Source: Variovorax sp. OV700
Lineage (GTDB): Bacteria > Pseudomonadota > Gammaproteobacteria > Burkholderiales > Burkholderiaceae_C
NCBI RefSeq assembly: GCF_900099805.1
Contig: NZ_FNDR01000014.1
Coordinates: 1 to 64,000 of the forward strand
Reading direction: 5' to 3'
DNA length: 64,000 nt
Below are positions 1 to 8,306 of the stretch, piece after piece; the first letter of the stretch is position 1, and the number at the start of each line of letters is the position of its first letter. A program made the translations under genes and the position numbers. The notes beneath the pieces are model-generated. The model was not told the DNA's origin. It saw only the letters and a list, made by a program, of their open reading frames with translations, and made no database searches.

Positions 1-267
1 ATGGAGTACTCGGGCGCGTTCCTGCAGCTGTACCGCGAGGAAGGCTGGTACCTGGAGCGCACGGTGCACTACATCGGGCGGGTCGGGCTGGACTATGTGA
101 AGAAGAAGATCCTGGAGGACGAGGCCGGGCGCAAGGCGCTGTGGGAGCGGCTGCAGTTCGCCCTCGATGGGGAGCCCGATCCCTGGTTCGAGTCGAGCCA
201 GGCACAGGTGGATGTGCGGCAGTTCACGCCCGTGGCGGTGGTGGATGAAGCAACGCAGGCAGCGTGA
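1..267 (+). CDS. nirB: Nitrite reductase large subunit, C-terminal end (partial)
   Basis: The last 88 residues resemble the C-terminus of the NADH-dependent assimilatory nitrite reductase large subunit, the siroheme/[4Fe-4S] flavoprotein that reduces nitrite to ammonium in the cytoplasm. The visible part contains a GWYLERT segment, a YVKKKI helix and an acidic tail. The gene enters from the left edge, so the ATG at base 1 is internal and not a start. nirD follows with its own ribosome binding site about 17 bases after the stop, as expected for a nirBD operon. The catalytic cysteines lie outside the window. Identity rests mostly on the NirD neighbour and the operon context. Confidence 0.85.
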   Translation: MEYSGAFLQLYREEGWYLERTVHYIGRVGLDYVKKKILEDEAGRKALWERLQFALDGEPDPWFESSQAQVDVRQFTPVAVVDEATQAA

Positions 268-284
268 ACGAAGGAGCAACAGCC

Positions 285-695
285 ATGAACGACAACAACG
301 AATGGAAAGTCATCTGCCGCGTCGAGGACATCCCCGTGCTCGGCTCTCGCCGCGTGGCGCGCCCGGTGGGCGTGGACGTGGCGGTGTTCCGCAATTCCGA
401 CAACCAGGTGTTCGCACTGCTCGACCGCTGTCCGCACAAGGGCGGGCCCTTGAGCCAGGGCATCGTGTTCGGCACCAGCGTGGCTTGCCCGCTGCACAAC
501 TGGGCCATCGGCCTGGACGACGGTTGCGCCAAGTCGCCCGACGAGGGCTGCACGCCCAAGTTTGCGGTAAAGGTGACCGAGGACGTGGTGCACCTGGATG
601 CGGGCGAGCTCGCGACGCATGCGGTGGAGCTGGAGCGCCCCGTCGCGGGCCCCACGAACCGCGCCTGCCTTCAAGCCGAAGACTCCGCCGCCTGA
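285..695 (+). CDS. nirD: Nitrite reductase small subunit NirD (Rieske-type)
   Basis: This 136-residue protein is the small subunit of assimilatory nitrite reductase. A Rieske-like fold is indicated by the pair RCPHKGG and ACPLHNW, so both the Cys-x-His and Cys-x2-His ligand motifs for a 2Fe-2S centre are present. The ATG at 285 is chosen because AAGGAG lies 9 bases upstream; an in-frame GTG at 264 overlapping the nirB stop is possible but has no visible ribosome binding site. It follows nirB and precedes a siroheme biosynthesis gene, consistent with one transcription unit for nitrite assimilation. Confidence 0.9.
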   Translation: MNDNNEWKVICRVEDIPVLGSRRVARPVGVDVAVFRNSDNQVFALLDRCPHKGGPLSQGIVFGTSVACPLHNWAIGLDDGCAKSPDEGCTPKFAVKVTEDVVHLDAGELATHAVELERPVAGPTNRACLQAEDSAA

Positions 696-714
696 CACCG
701 CCGAGCAACAACAC

Positions 715-1566
715 ATGAGCCTCCTCACTCTCACCTCCCCGTCCGCCGCGATGCGCACCGGAACGGCCGGCGACCGCAGCACGGGCATGCAGCCGATGCA
801 AGGCCGCTGCACGCTCGTCGGCGCCGGCCCCGGCGATCCTGAACTGCTCACGCTGAAGGCGCTCAAGGCCATCCAGTCGGCCACGGTGCTGCTCGTCGAC
901 GACCTGGTCAGCGACGAGATCGTTGCCATGGCGGCGCCCGGCGCGCGCGTGATTCACGTCGGCAAGCGCGGGGGCTGCAAGAGCACGCCGCAGAGCTTCA
1001 TCGAGCGGCTGATGATCATGGCCGTTCGCGAAGGCGAGCACGTGGTGCGCCTGAAAGGCGGCGACCCGTTCATCTTCGGCCGCGGCGGCGAAGAGGTCGA
1101 GCACCTGGCACAAGCCGGCATCCACGTCGAGGTGGTGAACGGCATCACGGCCGGGCTGGCCGGGCTGACTTCGCTCGGCGTGCCGCTCACGCACCGCGCG
1201 CATGCGCAAGGCGTGGTGTTCATCACCGGGCATGCCAAGCCCGGATCGCCTGGGCCAGACTGGCGCGCGCTGGCCGCCACGGCTCATTCGGCGCGGCTGA
1301 CGCTGGTCATCTACATGGGCGTGTCGAGCGCAGGCTCGATCCAGGACGAACTGCTGAGCGGACTGCCGCCAGAGACCCCCGTCGTGGTGGTGCAGAACGC
1401 GAGCCTGCCCTCACAGCGGCACGCCGTGGGCACGCTGGTGACGCTCCGGCACACCATTGCCGACAACGGCCTTTGCAGCCCCTCGATCATCGTGGTCGGC
1501 GACGTGCTGCAGGGGCTGGCCGCCGCAAGTTCCTCCGCGCATGTTGCGTTGGAGAAAGCCGCCTGA
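715..1566 (+). CDS. cobA: Uroporphyrinogen-III C-methyltransferase (SUMT)
   Basis: This 283-residue single-domain enzyme should methylate uroporphyrinogen III at C-2 and C-7 using S-adenosylmethionine, giving precorrin-2 for siroheme, the cofactor of NirB. Both signatures of the family are clear: VGAGPGDPELLTLKA near residue 35 and GGDPFIFGRGGEE near residue 125. It lacks the dehydrogenase/ferrochelatase half of CysG, so another protein must finish siroheme. The reading frame is open upstream to 598, but the ATG at 715, just after nirD, gives a normal family length. Position in the nirBD cluster supports a dedicated siroheme role rather than cobalamin synthesis. cysG is an alternative symbol. 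Confidence 0.9.
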   Translation: MSLLTLTSPSAAMRTGTAGDRSTGMQPMQGRCTLVGAGPGDPELLTLKALKAIQSATVLLVDDLVSDEIVAMAAPGARVIHVGKRGGCKSTPQSFIERLMIMAVREGEHVVRLKGGDPFIFGRGGEEVEHLAQAGIHVEVVNGITAGLAGLTSLGVPLTHRAHAQGVVFITGHAKPGSPGPDWRALAATAHSARLTLVIYMGVSSAGSIQDELLSGLPPETPVVVVQNASLPSQRHAVGTLVTLRHTIADNGLCSPSIIVVGDVLQGLAAASSSAHVALEKAA

Positions 1567-1628
1567 GGGGGCGGCCTCCCCTCGCCTGTTTTTCTTTCAG
1601 CTTCTCCAATCAAAACCAAAGCAACGGC

Positions 1629-2441
1629 ATGGCCTATCTCCTGCCTTCCGAATTCGTCACCAAGATGGTGGACGCCGGTGAGTCCAAGATCTTCATGTCC
1701 ACCCGCGACACGCTGATCCGCGCCTTCATGGCGGGCGCCATCCTTGCACTGGCGGCCGTGTTCGCCGTCACCATCAACGTGCAGACTGGCTATTCGATCA
1801 TCGGGGCCATCCTGTTCCCGGTCGGCTTCTGCATGCTGTACCTGCTCGGCTTCGACCTCTTGACCGGCGTCTTCGTGCTGACGCCGCTCGCGCTCATCGA
1901 CAAGCGGCCCGGCGTCACCATGGGCGGCGTGCTGCGCAACTGGGGCCTCGTCTTCGTCGGCAACTTCCTTGGCGCCTTCCTCGTGGCCGTGCTCATGGCC
2001 ATCGTCTTCACCTTCGGCTTCACGAGCCCGCCCGACAAGGTGGGCCAGGTGATCGCCACCATCGGCGAGGCACGCACGGTCGGCTACTCCAACCACGGCG
2101 CGGCAGGCATGCTGACGCTGTTCGTGCGCGGCATGCTGTGCAACTGGATGGTGTCCACCGGCGTGGTGGGTGCGATGATCTCCACCTCCGTCACCGGCAA
2201 GGTGCTGGCCATGTGGATGCCCATCATGGTGTTCTTCTTCATGGTGTTCGAGCACTCGGTGGTCAACATGTTCCTGTTCCCGTCGGCACTGCTCATGGGC
2301 GGCAATTTTTCGATCATGGACTACATCATCTGGAACGAGATCCCGACCGTGCTGGGCAACCTCATCGGCGGCCTGTCGTTCACCGGCCTGACGCTCTACG
2401 CCACCCACGTGCGGACGGCGCCCAAGCGCGTCCCCCGCTAA
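1629..2441 (+). CDS. nirC: Formate/nitrite transporter family channel, NirC-like
   Basis: This 270-residue, very hydrophobic protein has the repeated membrane helices of the FNT family, with family segments GNFLGAFL, RGMLCNWMV and FEHSVVNMF. FNT proteins are pentameric inner-membrane channels for formate, nitrite or hydrosulfide. The neighbours nirBD and cobA favour nitrite uptake or export; substrate cannot be read from sequence alone. The ATG at 1629 gives a typical length starting MAYLLPSEF. It is 62 bases downstream of cobA on the same strand, and the phosphatase/kinase gene follows after 28 bases, so all five genes may be co-transcribed. Confidence 0.85.
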   Translation: MAYLLPSEFVTKMVDAGESKIFMSTRDTLIRAFMAGAILALAAVFAVTINVQTGYSIIGAILFPVGFCMLYLLGFDLLTGVFVLTPLALIDKRPGVTMGGVLRNWGLVFVGNFLGAFLVAVLMAIVFTFGFTSPPDKVGQVIATIGEARTVGYSNHGAAGMLTLFVRGMLCNWMVSTGVVGAMISTSVTGKVLAMWMPIMVFFFMVFEHSVVNMFLFPSALLMGGNFSIMDYIIWNEIPTVLGNLIGGLSFTGLTLYATHVRTAPKRVPR

Positions 2442-2469
2442 GCCACCCGACCGCCATCGTCGCGCCACG

Positions 2470-4203
2470 ATGCGTCCCGGACTCGCGATATCGATCGGAC
2501 AGCATTCCGACAAGGGACGCAAGGACGCCAACCAGGACTTCCACGGCGCCGCCCTGCCGGAGGCGCCCACCCGCCACACGAAGGGCGTGGCCATCGCCAT
2601 TGCCGACGGCATCAGCAGCAGCGACGTCAGCCACGTGGCCAGCGAGGCGGCGGTCCGCAGCTTCCTGACCGACTACTACTGCACGTCGGACGCATGGAGC
2701 GTGAGCCGCTCGGCGCAGCGCGTGCTCACCGCCACCAACGCCTGGCTGCACGCACAGACCCAGAACGGCGGCGGCCGCTTCGACAAGGACCGCGGCTACG
2801 TCTGCACCTTCAGCGCCCTGGTCATCCGGTCGGCCACGGCGCACGTCTTTCACGTGGGCGACACGCGCGTCTACCGCTGGCACGCGGAGGCGCTCGAGCA
2901 ACTGACCGAAGACCATCGGGTGGTGGTGGCCGACGGGCATAGCTATCTGAGCCGGGCGCTCGGCGTCGGCCCGCATATCGAAATCGACTACCAGGCCGTG
3001 GCCGTCGAGAAAGGCGATGTCTTCCTGCTGACGTCGGATGGCGTCCATGAACACATGGACGCCGCCGCCATCGGTGCGGCCCTGGCGGCTCATCCGCAAG
3101 ACCTCGACGCCGCGGCAAGAAGCATCGCCGAAGAAGCCTATCGGCGCGGCAGCCCCGACAACCTGACGGTGCAGGTCGTCCGGATCGACGCGCTTCCCGA
3201 CGGCGAGTTGAACGAACTGCAGGCACAGCGCGCGGCACTCCAGCTGCCGCCCGTGCTCGATGCGCGCATGCGCTTCGACGGCTACACGATCGTGCGCGAC
3301 CTGCACCGCAGCCACCGCAGCCACATCTACCTGGCGGTGGACGACGACTCGGGCCAGAGCGTGGTGCTCAAGACGCCGTCCATCGACCTGCAGAACGACG
3401 AGGCCCACCTCGACCGCTTCCTGCTCGAAGAGTGGGTGGCGCGGCGCATAGCCAGCGCACACGTGCTCAAACCGCATGTTCCGGACCGCAAGCGCAACTA
3501 CCTCTATGTGGCCATGGAGTTCGTCGACGGGCAGACGCTGGCGCAATGGATGGTCGACAACCCGCGGCCCAGCCTGGAGTCGGTGCGCGGCATCGTGGAG
3601 CAGCTCGCCAAGGGATTGCAGGCGTTCCATCGCATGGAAATGCTGCATCAGGACCTGCGGCCCGAGAACGTGATGATCGACCGCACCGGCACCGTGCGCA
3701 TCATCGACTTCGGATCGGCCTGGGTGGCGGGCCTCGGCGACAGCAGGCTGGTCGAGCCCGACCAGATACTGGGCACGGTGCAGTACACCGCGCCCGAATA
3801 CTTTCTGGGCGAAGGCGGCTCGGCGCGATCCGACCTGTTCTCGCTGGCCGTCATCGTCTACCAGATGCTGACCGGTCGGTTGCCCTACGGCGCCGAGGTC
3901 GCGCGCATCCGGACGCGCGCGGATCAGCGCAACCTGCAGTACCGGTCCGCGCTGGACGCGCAGCGTGCCATTCCGGCATGGATCGACGAAGTGCTGCGCA
4001 AGGCCGTGCATCCCAATCCGCTCAAGCGCCATGAGGCATTGTCGGAATTCGTGCAGGACCTGCGGCAGCCCCACCCGGATTTTCTGAACCGGCGCGGCAC
4101 GCCTCTTGTCGAGAAGAATCCGGTGCTGTTCTGGAAATGCGCCACCTTGCTCCTGAGCATTGCGCTGGTGGTGCTGCTTGGCGCAATCAGCCTGCGGGGC
4201 TGA
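2470..4203 (+). CDS. PP2C phosphatase-Ser/Thr protein kinase fusion with C-terminal anchor
   Basis: This 577-residue protein joins two opposing activities. Residues about 5-240 form a PP2C-type phosphatase with DANQDF, ADGISSS, SDGVHEH and SPDNLTV as the metal-binding Asp motifs. Residues about 265-520 form a Hanks-type kinase: VVLKTPS carries the ATP lysine, HQDLRPEN replaces the usual HRD loop by HQD, DFGSAW is the metal-binding DFG, and TAPEYF is the APE-type motif. A hydrophobic stretch near residues 555-575 should anchor it in the inner membrane, facing the cytoplasm. It sits directly after the nitrite channel gene. Similar kinase genes occur next to nitrate/nitrite assimilation genes in pseudomonads, which suggests a regulatory link; its substrates are unknown. 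Confidence 0.85.
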   Translation: MRPGLAISIGQHSDKGRKDANQDFHGAALPEAPTRHTKGVAIAIADGISSSDVSHVASEAAVRSFLTDYYCTSDAWSVSRSAQRVLTATNAWLHAQTQNGGGRFDKDRGYVCTFSALVIRSATAHVFHVGDTRVYRWHAEALEQLTEDHRVVVADGHSYLSRALGVGPHIEIDYQAVAVEKGDVFLLTSDGVHEHMDAAAIGAALAAHPQDLDAAARSIAEEAYRRGSPDNLTVQVVRIDALPDGELNELQAQRAALQLPPVLDARMRFDGYTIVRDLHRSHRSHIYLAVDDDSGQSVVLKTPSIDLQNDEAHLDRFLLEEWVARRIASAHVLKPHVPDRKRNYLYVAMEFVDGQTLAQWMVDNPRPSLESVRGIVEQLAKGLQAFHRMEMLHQDLRPENVMIDRTGTVRIIDFGSAWVAGLGDSRLVEPDQILGTVQYTAPEYFLGEGGSARSDLFSLAVIVYQMLTGRLPYGAEVARIRTRADQRNLQYRSALDAQRAIPAWIDEVLRKAVHPNPLKRHEALSEFVQDLRQPHPDFLNRRGTPLVEKNPVLFWKCATLLLSIALVVLLGAISLRG

Positions 4204-4858
4204 GCCCGCGTCGCGTCAGCTTCTGTTCCGGCCGGCCGAGGAAATCGAAGCGCTTCTGTGCCGCCATGGTTTCGGGCAGCACATACACGACCCCTCGGCG
4301 GCTACCCAGCACGGGCTGGATGTAGGCGTCGTAAAAGGCCGCCGGCACGTTGATGCAGCCGTACGAAATGCGGTTGTCGGCCACGGTTGGCGAGGCCAGC
4401 CGCTGCAGGCGGCGCTCCGACTTTTGGGTGGCACGCACGCGGTGCATCGAAACGGCCGCGTCGTAGTCGATCCAGACGATGTCCTCGCCCTTGGTGTTGA
4501 GGCCCGGCTCCGTCTCGAAACGCCCGGCGGGCGTCGTGCGCTCTTCAGGCCGTATCTCGGACATTGCGCGTTCGCCGATGCCCGGCACCGAATCGTCGCC
4601 GCGAGCGAGGCCCAGGAGTACCGGCGATGAAGCCCGCAGCCGGCCCGTGGCGTCGAAGACGAAGACACGCGCATTGCGCTTGTCGATGACCGCGAAAGGC
4701 GCGCTCCGGTTGTCCGCCGCCGCAACGGCGGCCCGGGCGAGCCATTGCGCATCTTCCGCCGCCGCCGCCAAGGGGATTCGGGCGAACGCGAGAAGGACCG
4801 CAGCGAGCACGGCCAGCGGCCTGCTCGCTGCGCCGGTTCCAGGCCTCACGGCAATCAT
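4187..4858 (-). CDS. Secreted L,D-transpeptidase (YkuD family)
   Basis: The 223-residue product has an N-terminal signal peptide ending near AAAAEDAQ and a YkuD domain with VSMHRV and the active-site SYGCINVP, a variant of the usual SHGC motif carrying the catalytic cysteine. Such enzymes make 3-3 cross-links in peptidoglycan or attach proteins to it in the periplasm. The ATG at 4858 is chosen because it begins the signal peptide; the frame stays open far upstream without meaning. Its 3' end overlaps the convergent kinase/phosphatase gene by 17 bases. A role in cross-linking versus protein anchoring cannot be separated from sequence. Confidence 0.85.
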   Translation of the reverse strand: MIAVRPGTGAASRPLAVLAAVLLAFARIPLAAAAEDAQWLARAAVAAADNRSAPFAVIDKRNARVFVFDATGRLRASSPVLLGLARGDDSVPGIGERAMSEIRPEERTTPAGRFETEPGLNTKGEDIVWIDYDAAVSMHRVRATQKSERRLQRLASPTVADNRISYGCINVPAAFYDAYIQPVLGSRRGVVYVLPETMAAQKRFDFLGRPEQKLTRRGLSPAG

Positions 4859-4896
4859 GGCTGCGCCGCGTTTCGTAGCGGGGTGGTCAGCCGCGC

Positions 4897-5196
4897 TCAG
4901 TTGCGGTCGGCACGTGCGCGGCGCATGGCGGGCGTGTCGCCCGAGGCCGCCATGGTCGTGCTGGAACTGCTGCTCGTGTCGGGAGAGCTTTGAACCGTGG
5001 GCGGAGTGGTGGTCCGGGCGGCGGTGCCGCTTTCCGGGGTCACGCCAGTGGTGCCCATCGGGCCGCCCGAAGGATTTTGCTGGCCGGCCGCGGTGGCCGG
5101 GTTTGCCGGCGCCGTGGTCGGCGGATTGCCCTGCGCGAACGCCGCGCCTGCGGCACCGAGCGCGAGTGCGGCAAGAAGTCTGGAAGTGCTGTTCAT
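4897..5196 (-). CDS. Small secreted Pro/Thr/Ser-rich protein
   Basis: I do not recognise a family for this 99-residue protein. It begins with a clear signal peptide (MNSTSRLLAALALGAAG, cleavage likely after AFA) followed by a low-complexity region rich in Pro, Thr, Ser and Gly and a short basic tail (MRRARADRN). An AGGAGA ribosome binding site lies 7-12 bases before the ATG at 5196, which supports expression. It lies just upstream of the L,D-transpeptidase on the same strand, so a periplasmic or cell-wall role is plausible but only inferred from that position. Confidence 0.6.
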   Translation of the reverse strand: MNSTSRLLAALALGAAGAAFAQGNPPTTAPANPATAAGQQNPSGGPMGTTGVTPESGTAARTTTPPTVQSSPDTSSSSSTTMAASGDTPAMRRARADRN

Positions 5197-5367
5197 GGTC
5201 GTGTCTCCTGAAGAAAGCCGGCAATGCCGGAAGAAAGAGGCCATGCCGGACCGAGTGCCCGACTTCAGGAAAGCTAGGTCGTTGCCGGCCGCGGCGGGTC
5301 AGCTTGCGGCGCGGCACTGTGTAGGAGAAGAGAAGCGCCAAGTAAACGGGCTACCTCTACCCTCCCC

Positions 5368-5607
5368 CTACCTCTTTGTGTCCGAGTTACGCGCCTCCTC
5401 CGCCTTGTCCTGTGGCGCCTTGGGCAGCTTGACCTTCGTCACGGTGACGGAGACCGGATCGCTCGCGGGAAAGGACTCTTCGACCCCGCTGTCCAGCGCT
5501 TCTTCGCTGGGCGCCTGCTCGACCGGCTTGGCCGGCTCGCTGGCGGGCTTGCCGTGGTTCTTGGATGTGGGAAAGGGAAATGCCTTGTCCGATGTTTCAG
5601 TGGTCAT
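5368..5607 (-). CDS. Small hydrophilic protein with EESFPASDP motif
   Basis: This 79-residue protein has no signal peptide or membrane segment and is rich in Lys, Glu, Pro and Ser, suggesting intrinsic disorder. Its core is LDSGVEESFPASDPVSVT. Short proteins with an ESFPASDP-type motif are widespread in Burkholderiales and other Proteobacteria as uncharacterised proteins, to my knowledge. An AAGGAG ribosome binding site precedes the ATG at 5607. It stands alone between a small secreted protein gene and a gene-free stretch. Function unknown. Confidence 0.65.
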   Translation of the reverse strand: MTTETSDKAFPFPTSKNHGKPASEPAKPVEQAPSEEALDSGVEESFPASDPVSVTVTKVKLPKAPQDKAEEARNSDTKR

Positions 5608-5981
5608 GGGGGACTCCTTGGCCGTGCAAGCGTTTTGCCGTGGTTATATTCATGTCTCTTGGCCCCTGTTCGCCAAAGCGCCCAAGGAACATAAGTTGGA
5701 ACGAATCGATTCTGGGAGCTGCGCCGGACTCAAGCGTAGGACGGCACCAGCGTCCGATAGTCGGAAGCTTCCTCCCCCTGCACAGGACAACGGGACGTGG
5801 CGGGACGACGTTGTCCAACGCACTTCATGAGGGTCCACCCCGTTTGAACACCTTAGTGCGGATTTTTTGTCACATCTTCGCGGAGACGAGGACAATAGTG
5901 CACCAAGCTACGCGATTTCCAGGCCCTTGAGGCCGGAATTGCTGCGCCGCAACCTGCACTACCAAAAACCGCTTTCGCTTC
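5608..5981. other. Gene-free stretch of about 370 bases
   Basis: I see no convincing gene here: the open frames are short and lack family features. It separates the divergent starts of the small EESFPASDP gene (left, minus strand) and the DUF6502 gene (right, plus strand), so promoters for both must lie here. A T-rich run followed by CACATCTTCG near 5870 is noticeable, but no clear operator or terminator stands out. Confidence 0.5.
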
Positions 5982-6833
5982 ATGGAACACCAGTTGGATT
6001 GGGCTCTTGCCGCCTGCGCCCGCATCATGCGGCCGGTGGTCAGGCTCGCCCTTGCCATGGGGGTGAAACATCCGCACCTGGAAGTCTTGCTGCGTGACCT
6101 GTTGCTGGAGGAAGCCACGCGTTCCTGGCGGAAGCAAGGGGTGGCCAAACCCAATATCAGCCAGCTGTCCATCACCACCGGGCTGAATCGCAAGGCCGTG
6201 ACCGCCAAGGTGCGCGAGACCGTGGACGCCCTGCCCCACACCGAACTTTCGGCCGCGGCCAAGACTTTCACGCTGTGGCTGCAGCTGGTGTCGGAAAACC
6301 AGGCCTTGCAGCGCCTGCCGATCACCGCCAATGGGGCCGGTGCGCCCTCCTTCGAAACAATGGCCAAGCTCGGCAGCCGCGGCAATGTGCACCATCGCGC
6401 CATCCTGGACGAACTGGTGCGCCTGAACATGGTGGCCGAAGAGGACGGCTGCGCCGAGCTCAAGGTCGATGGCTTCGTGCCCGAGGGCGACCTGCAGTCA
6501 ATGCTGGCCTTTCTTGGGGACAATGGCCGCGATCACCTGCTGGCCGCGGTGTCCAACACCCTGGGCGAGGAGCCGCGGATGCTCGAGCGCGCGGTGTTTG
6601 CGCGCGGCCTCAGCGTGCAGGATTGCGAAAATATCCATCAGATGGTGCGCGAACGCTGGTCTGCCATGCACCTTGACCTGGTGGGCGAAATGACGCGCGC
6701 GGTCGATCGGGCTCCAAGCGGCGCCAAGGGGCGCATCCGCGTCGGGATCTACACCTACTATGAAGACGAGGCGGCGCCAAATGCGCCGGCCGTCGCCCTC
6801 AAGCGGGAAGAAGAAAGAGAAAGTACGCGATGA
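5982..6833 (+). CDS. DUF6502 family protein
   Basis: The 283-residue protein matches the uncharacterised DUF6502 family: an N-terminal helical part (residues about 1-60), a region resembling a winged-helix DNA-binding module (PNISQLSITTGLNRKAVTAKV, with the helix-turn-helix around residues 58-80), and a C-terminal domain ending in a basic/acidic tail. The ISQLSITTGLNRK segment looks like a recognition helix, so a DNA-binding role is a fair guess, not established. Its stop overlaps the start of the next gene in an ATGA arrangement, implying translational coupling with the DUF5666 lipoprotein. Confidence 0.8.
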   Translation: MEHQLDWALAACARIMRPVVRLALAMGVKHPHLEVLLRDLLLEEATRSWRKQGVAKPNISQLSITTGLNRKAVTAKVRETVDALPHTELSAAAKTFTLWLQLVSENQALQRLPITANGAGAPSFETMAKLGSRGNVHHRAILDELVRLNMVAEEDGCAELKVDGFVPEGDLQSMLAFLGDNGRDHLLAAVSNTLGEEPRMLERAVFARGLSVQDCENIHQMVRERWSAMHLDLVGEMTRAVDRAPSGAKGRIRVGIYTYYEDEAAPNAPAVALKREEERESTR

Positions 6834-8269
6834 AAACCCACTACCGATGGATGCGCAGCATCCTCTTTGCCGGAGCGATAGCTTTGCTGCTCTCTTGCGG
6901 CGGCGGCGGGGACGGCGGGGGTTCCGCGGGGAGCCTGGGCACCCTCAGCAGCAGCTCGTCGGGCACCGGAAGTGGCAGCTCGGCCGGTACGGGCACGGGC
7001 AGCACCGGTAGCGTGGGCAGCACGGGCAGCGCGGGCAGCACCGGTAGCACCGGTAGCACGGGCGGTACTGGCACCGATGGGACGGGCACCGCGGGCGGCA
7101 CCGATGGTTCGGGCAGCACCGGCGGCACCGACGGCACGAGCACCGCGGGTAATGGCAGCGACGACGGGTCGGGCGTGGGATCGGGCGGCACCGGCGTGAG
7201 CACCGCTGACGCAACCGGCGTCGGCTCGGTCGGCGGGCTGGGCAGCATCATTCTGAACGGCGTGCGCTACAACACCGACACCGCAACCACCAGCCTCGAA
7301 GACACCACCGAACTGCAGATCGGCATGAGCGTGCGCATCGCCGGCAAGATCGACAGCGAGTTCACTGCCGCCACGGCGCAGCAGGTTGAATCGGCTGCCG
7401 AATTGCGCGGCGCCGTGTCGGCCATCGACGTGACGGGCGGCCGCTTTGTGGTCATGGGCACCACGGTTACCGTCGACAACGCCACCGTGTGGAGCAACGT
7501 CAGCGGACTGGCGCTGGTCGCTGCAGGCGACGTGGTGCAGGTCTGGGGCCTGCCCTCTGCGCCGGGCACCTTGCGCGCCACGCGCGTCGAACTGAAGCCG
7601 GCGTCGACCGAGCCGCTGGTCACGGGCACCGTGCAGAACCTGGACCTGATCGGCCAGCGCTTCACGCTCGGCCAGCTCACGGTCCGGTACAGCGGCGCGG
7701 TGTTCTCCGGCGGCATCGATCAAGCCACCCTGGCCAATGGCGCCATCGTCCGCGTGCGCGGCAGCGCGGCGCCGATTGTGGGCTTGTTCAGCGCAAACAA
7801 GGTGCAGGGCTGGTATGCGGTGCCTAGGCAGGATGCCGCGGCCCTGCAGCTGGCTGGCGTCATCACCAACTACACCGGCCTGAATGCCTTTACGGTGCTC
7901 GGCACGCCGATCGATGCGTCCAATGCGATCGTCACGGGCGGCCCCTCGACTTCGATCGGCAACGGCGTCAAGGTGGAGCTCGACGGCTTCATGTCCAACG
8001 GCGTGCTGGTAGTGAAGAAGCTGCGGATCCGCAACATTCCGGGCGTGGGCGGGCCGGTGGCCTTCACCCTGATCGGAGCCATCGGCAATTACCAGTCGCC
8101 TTCGAGCTTCGTGGTGAAGGGCCAGCAGGTGAACGCCAGCGGCTTCGCAACCGTCTTCGAGAATGGCACCGTCGCCGACCTGGCCAACGGCCGCCGCGTC
8201 ACCGTGGTGGGAAACACGGTGGTCGATGGCGTGCTGATCGCTCAACGCGTCAGCTTCACGCAGCCTTGA
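6830..8269 (+). CDS. DUF5666 lipoprotein with Gly/Ser/Thr repeat linker
   Basis: This 479-residue protein starts with a lipoprotein signal peptide; the lipobox LLSC puts the lipidated cysteine at residue 23. Residues about 25-130 are a low-complexity Gly/Ser/Thr linker, and residues about 135-479 carry repeated beta-rich DUF5666 units (for example LQIGMSVRIAGKID, VVQVWGLPS, IVRVRGSAA, GVKVELDGF), which resemble OB-like folds. It is expected at the outer membrane, facing periplasm or surface. The ATG overlaps the stop of the DUF6502 gene. Pairing of these two families seems conserved in Burkholderiales as far as I know. Function unknown. Confidence 0.8.
   Translation: MKTHYRWMRSILFAGAIALLLSCGGGGDGGGSAGSLGTLSSSSSGTGSGSSAGTGTGSTGSVGSTGSAGSTGSTGSTGGTGTDGTGTAGGTDGSGSTGGTDGTSTAGNGSDDGSGVGSGGTGVSTADATGVGSVGGLGSIILNGVRYNTDTATTSLEDTTELQIGMSVRIAGKIDSEFTAATAQQVESAAELRGAVSAIDVTGGRFVVMGTTVTVDNATVWSNVSGLALVAAGDVVQVWGLPSAPGTLRATRVELKPASTEPLVTGTVQNLDLIGQRFTLGQLTVRYSGAVFSGGIDQATLANGAIVRVRGSAAPIVGLFSANKVQGWYAVPRQDAAALQLAGVITNYTGLNAFTVLGTPIDASNAIVTGGPSTSIGNGVKVELDGFMSNGVLVVKKLRIRNIPGVGGPVAFTLIGAIGNYQSPSSFVVKGQQVNASGFATVFENGTVADLANGRRVTVVGNTVVDGVLIAQRVSFTQP
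6950..7200 (+). repeat. GGCAGCACCGGTAGC-type tandem coding repeat
   Basis: Within the lipoprotein gene, degenerate short units of the form GGC-AGC-ACC-GGT repeat for about 250 bases and encode Gly-Ser-Thr-Gly runs. Such repeats can expand or contract by slippage and so change linker length between strains. Confidence 0.8.
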
Positions 8270-8275
8270 CGGACG

Positions 8276-8296
8276 CGCCGGCCGCCAAGGCCGGCG
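8276..8296. terminator. Hairpin between convergent genes (candidate bidirectional terminator)
   Basis: CGCCGGCC and GGCCGGCG form a perfect 8-bp stem with a 5-base loop. It lies between the stop of the DUF5666 gene and the stop of the convergent Usp gene. There is no T-run on either side, so it is only a candidate terminator. Confidence 0.45.
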
Positions 8297-8306
8297 ACGA
8301 CCCGGA

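Noticed and set aside
1..267. An apparent complete gene starting at base 1
   Set aside because: The ATG coincides with the window edge and the residues match the inside of NirB, so it is the end of a longer gene.
6950..7200. CRISPR-like repeats
   Set aside because: The units are short, contiguous and coding (Gly/Ser/Thr), without spacers.
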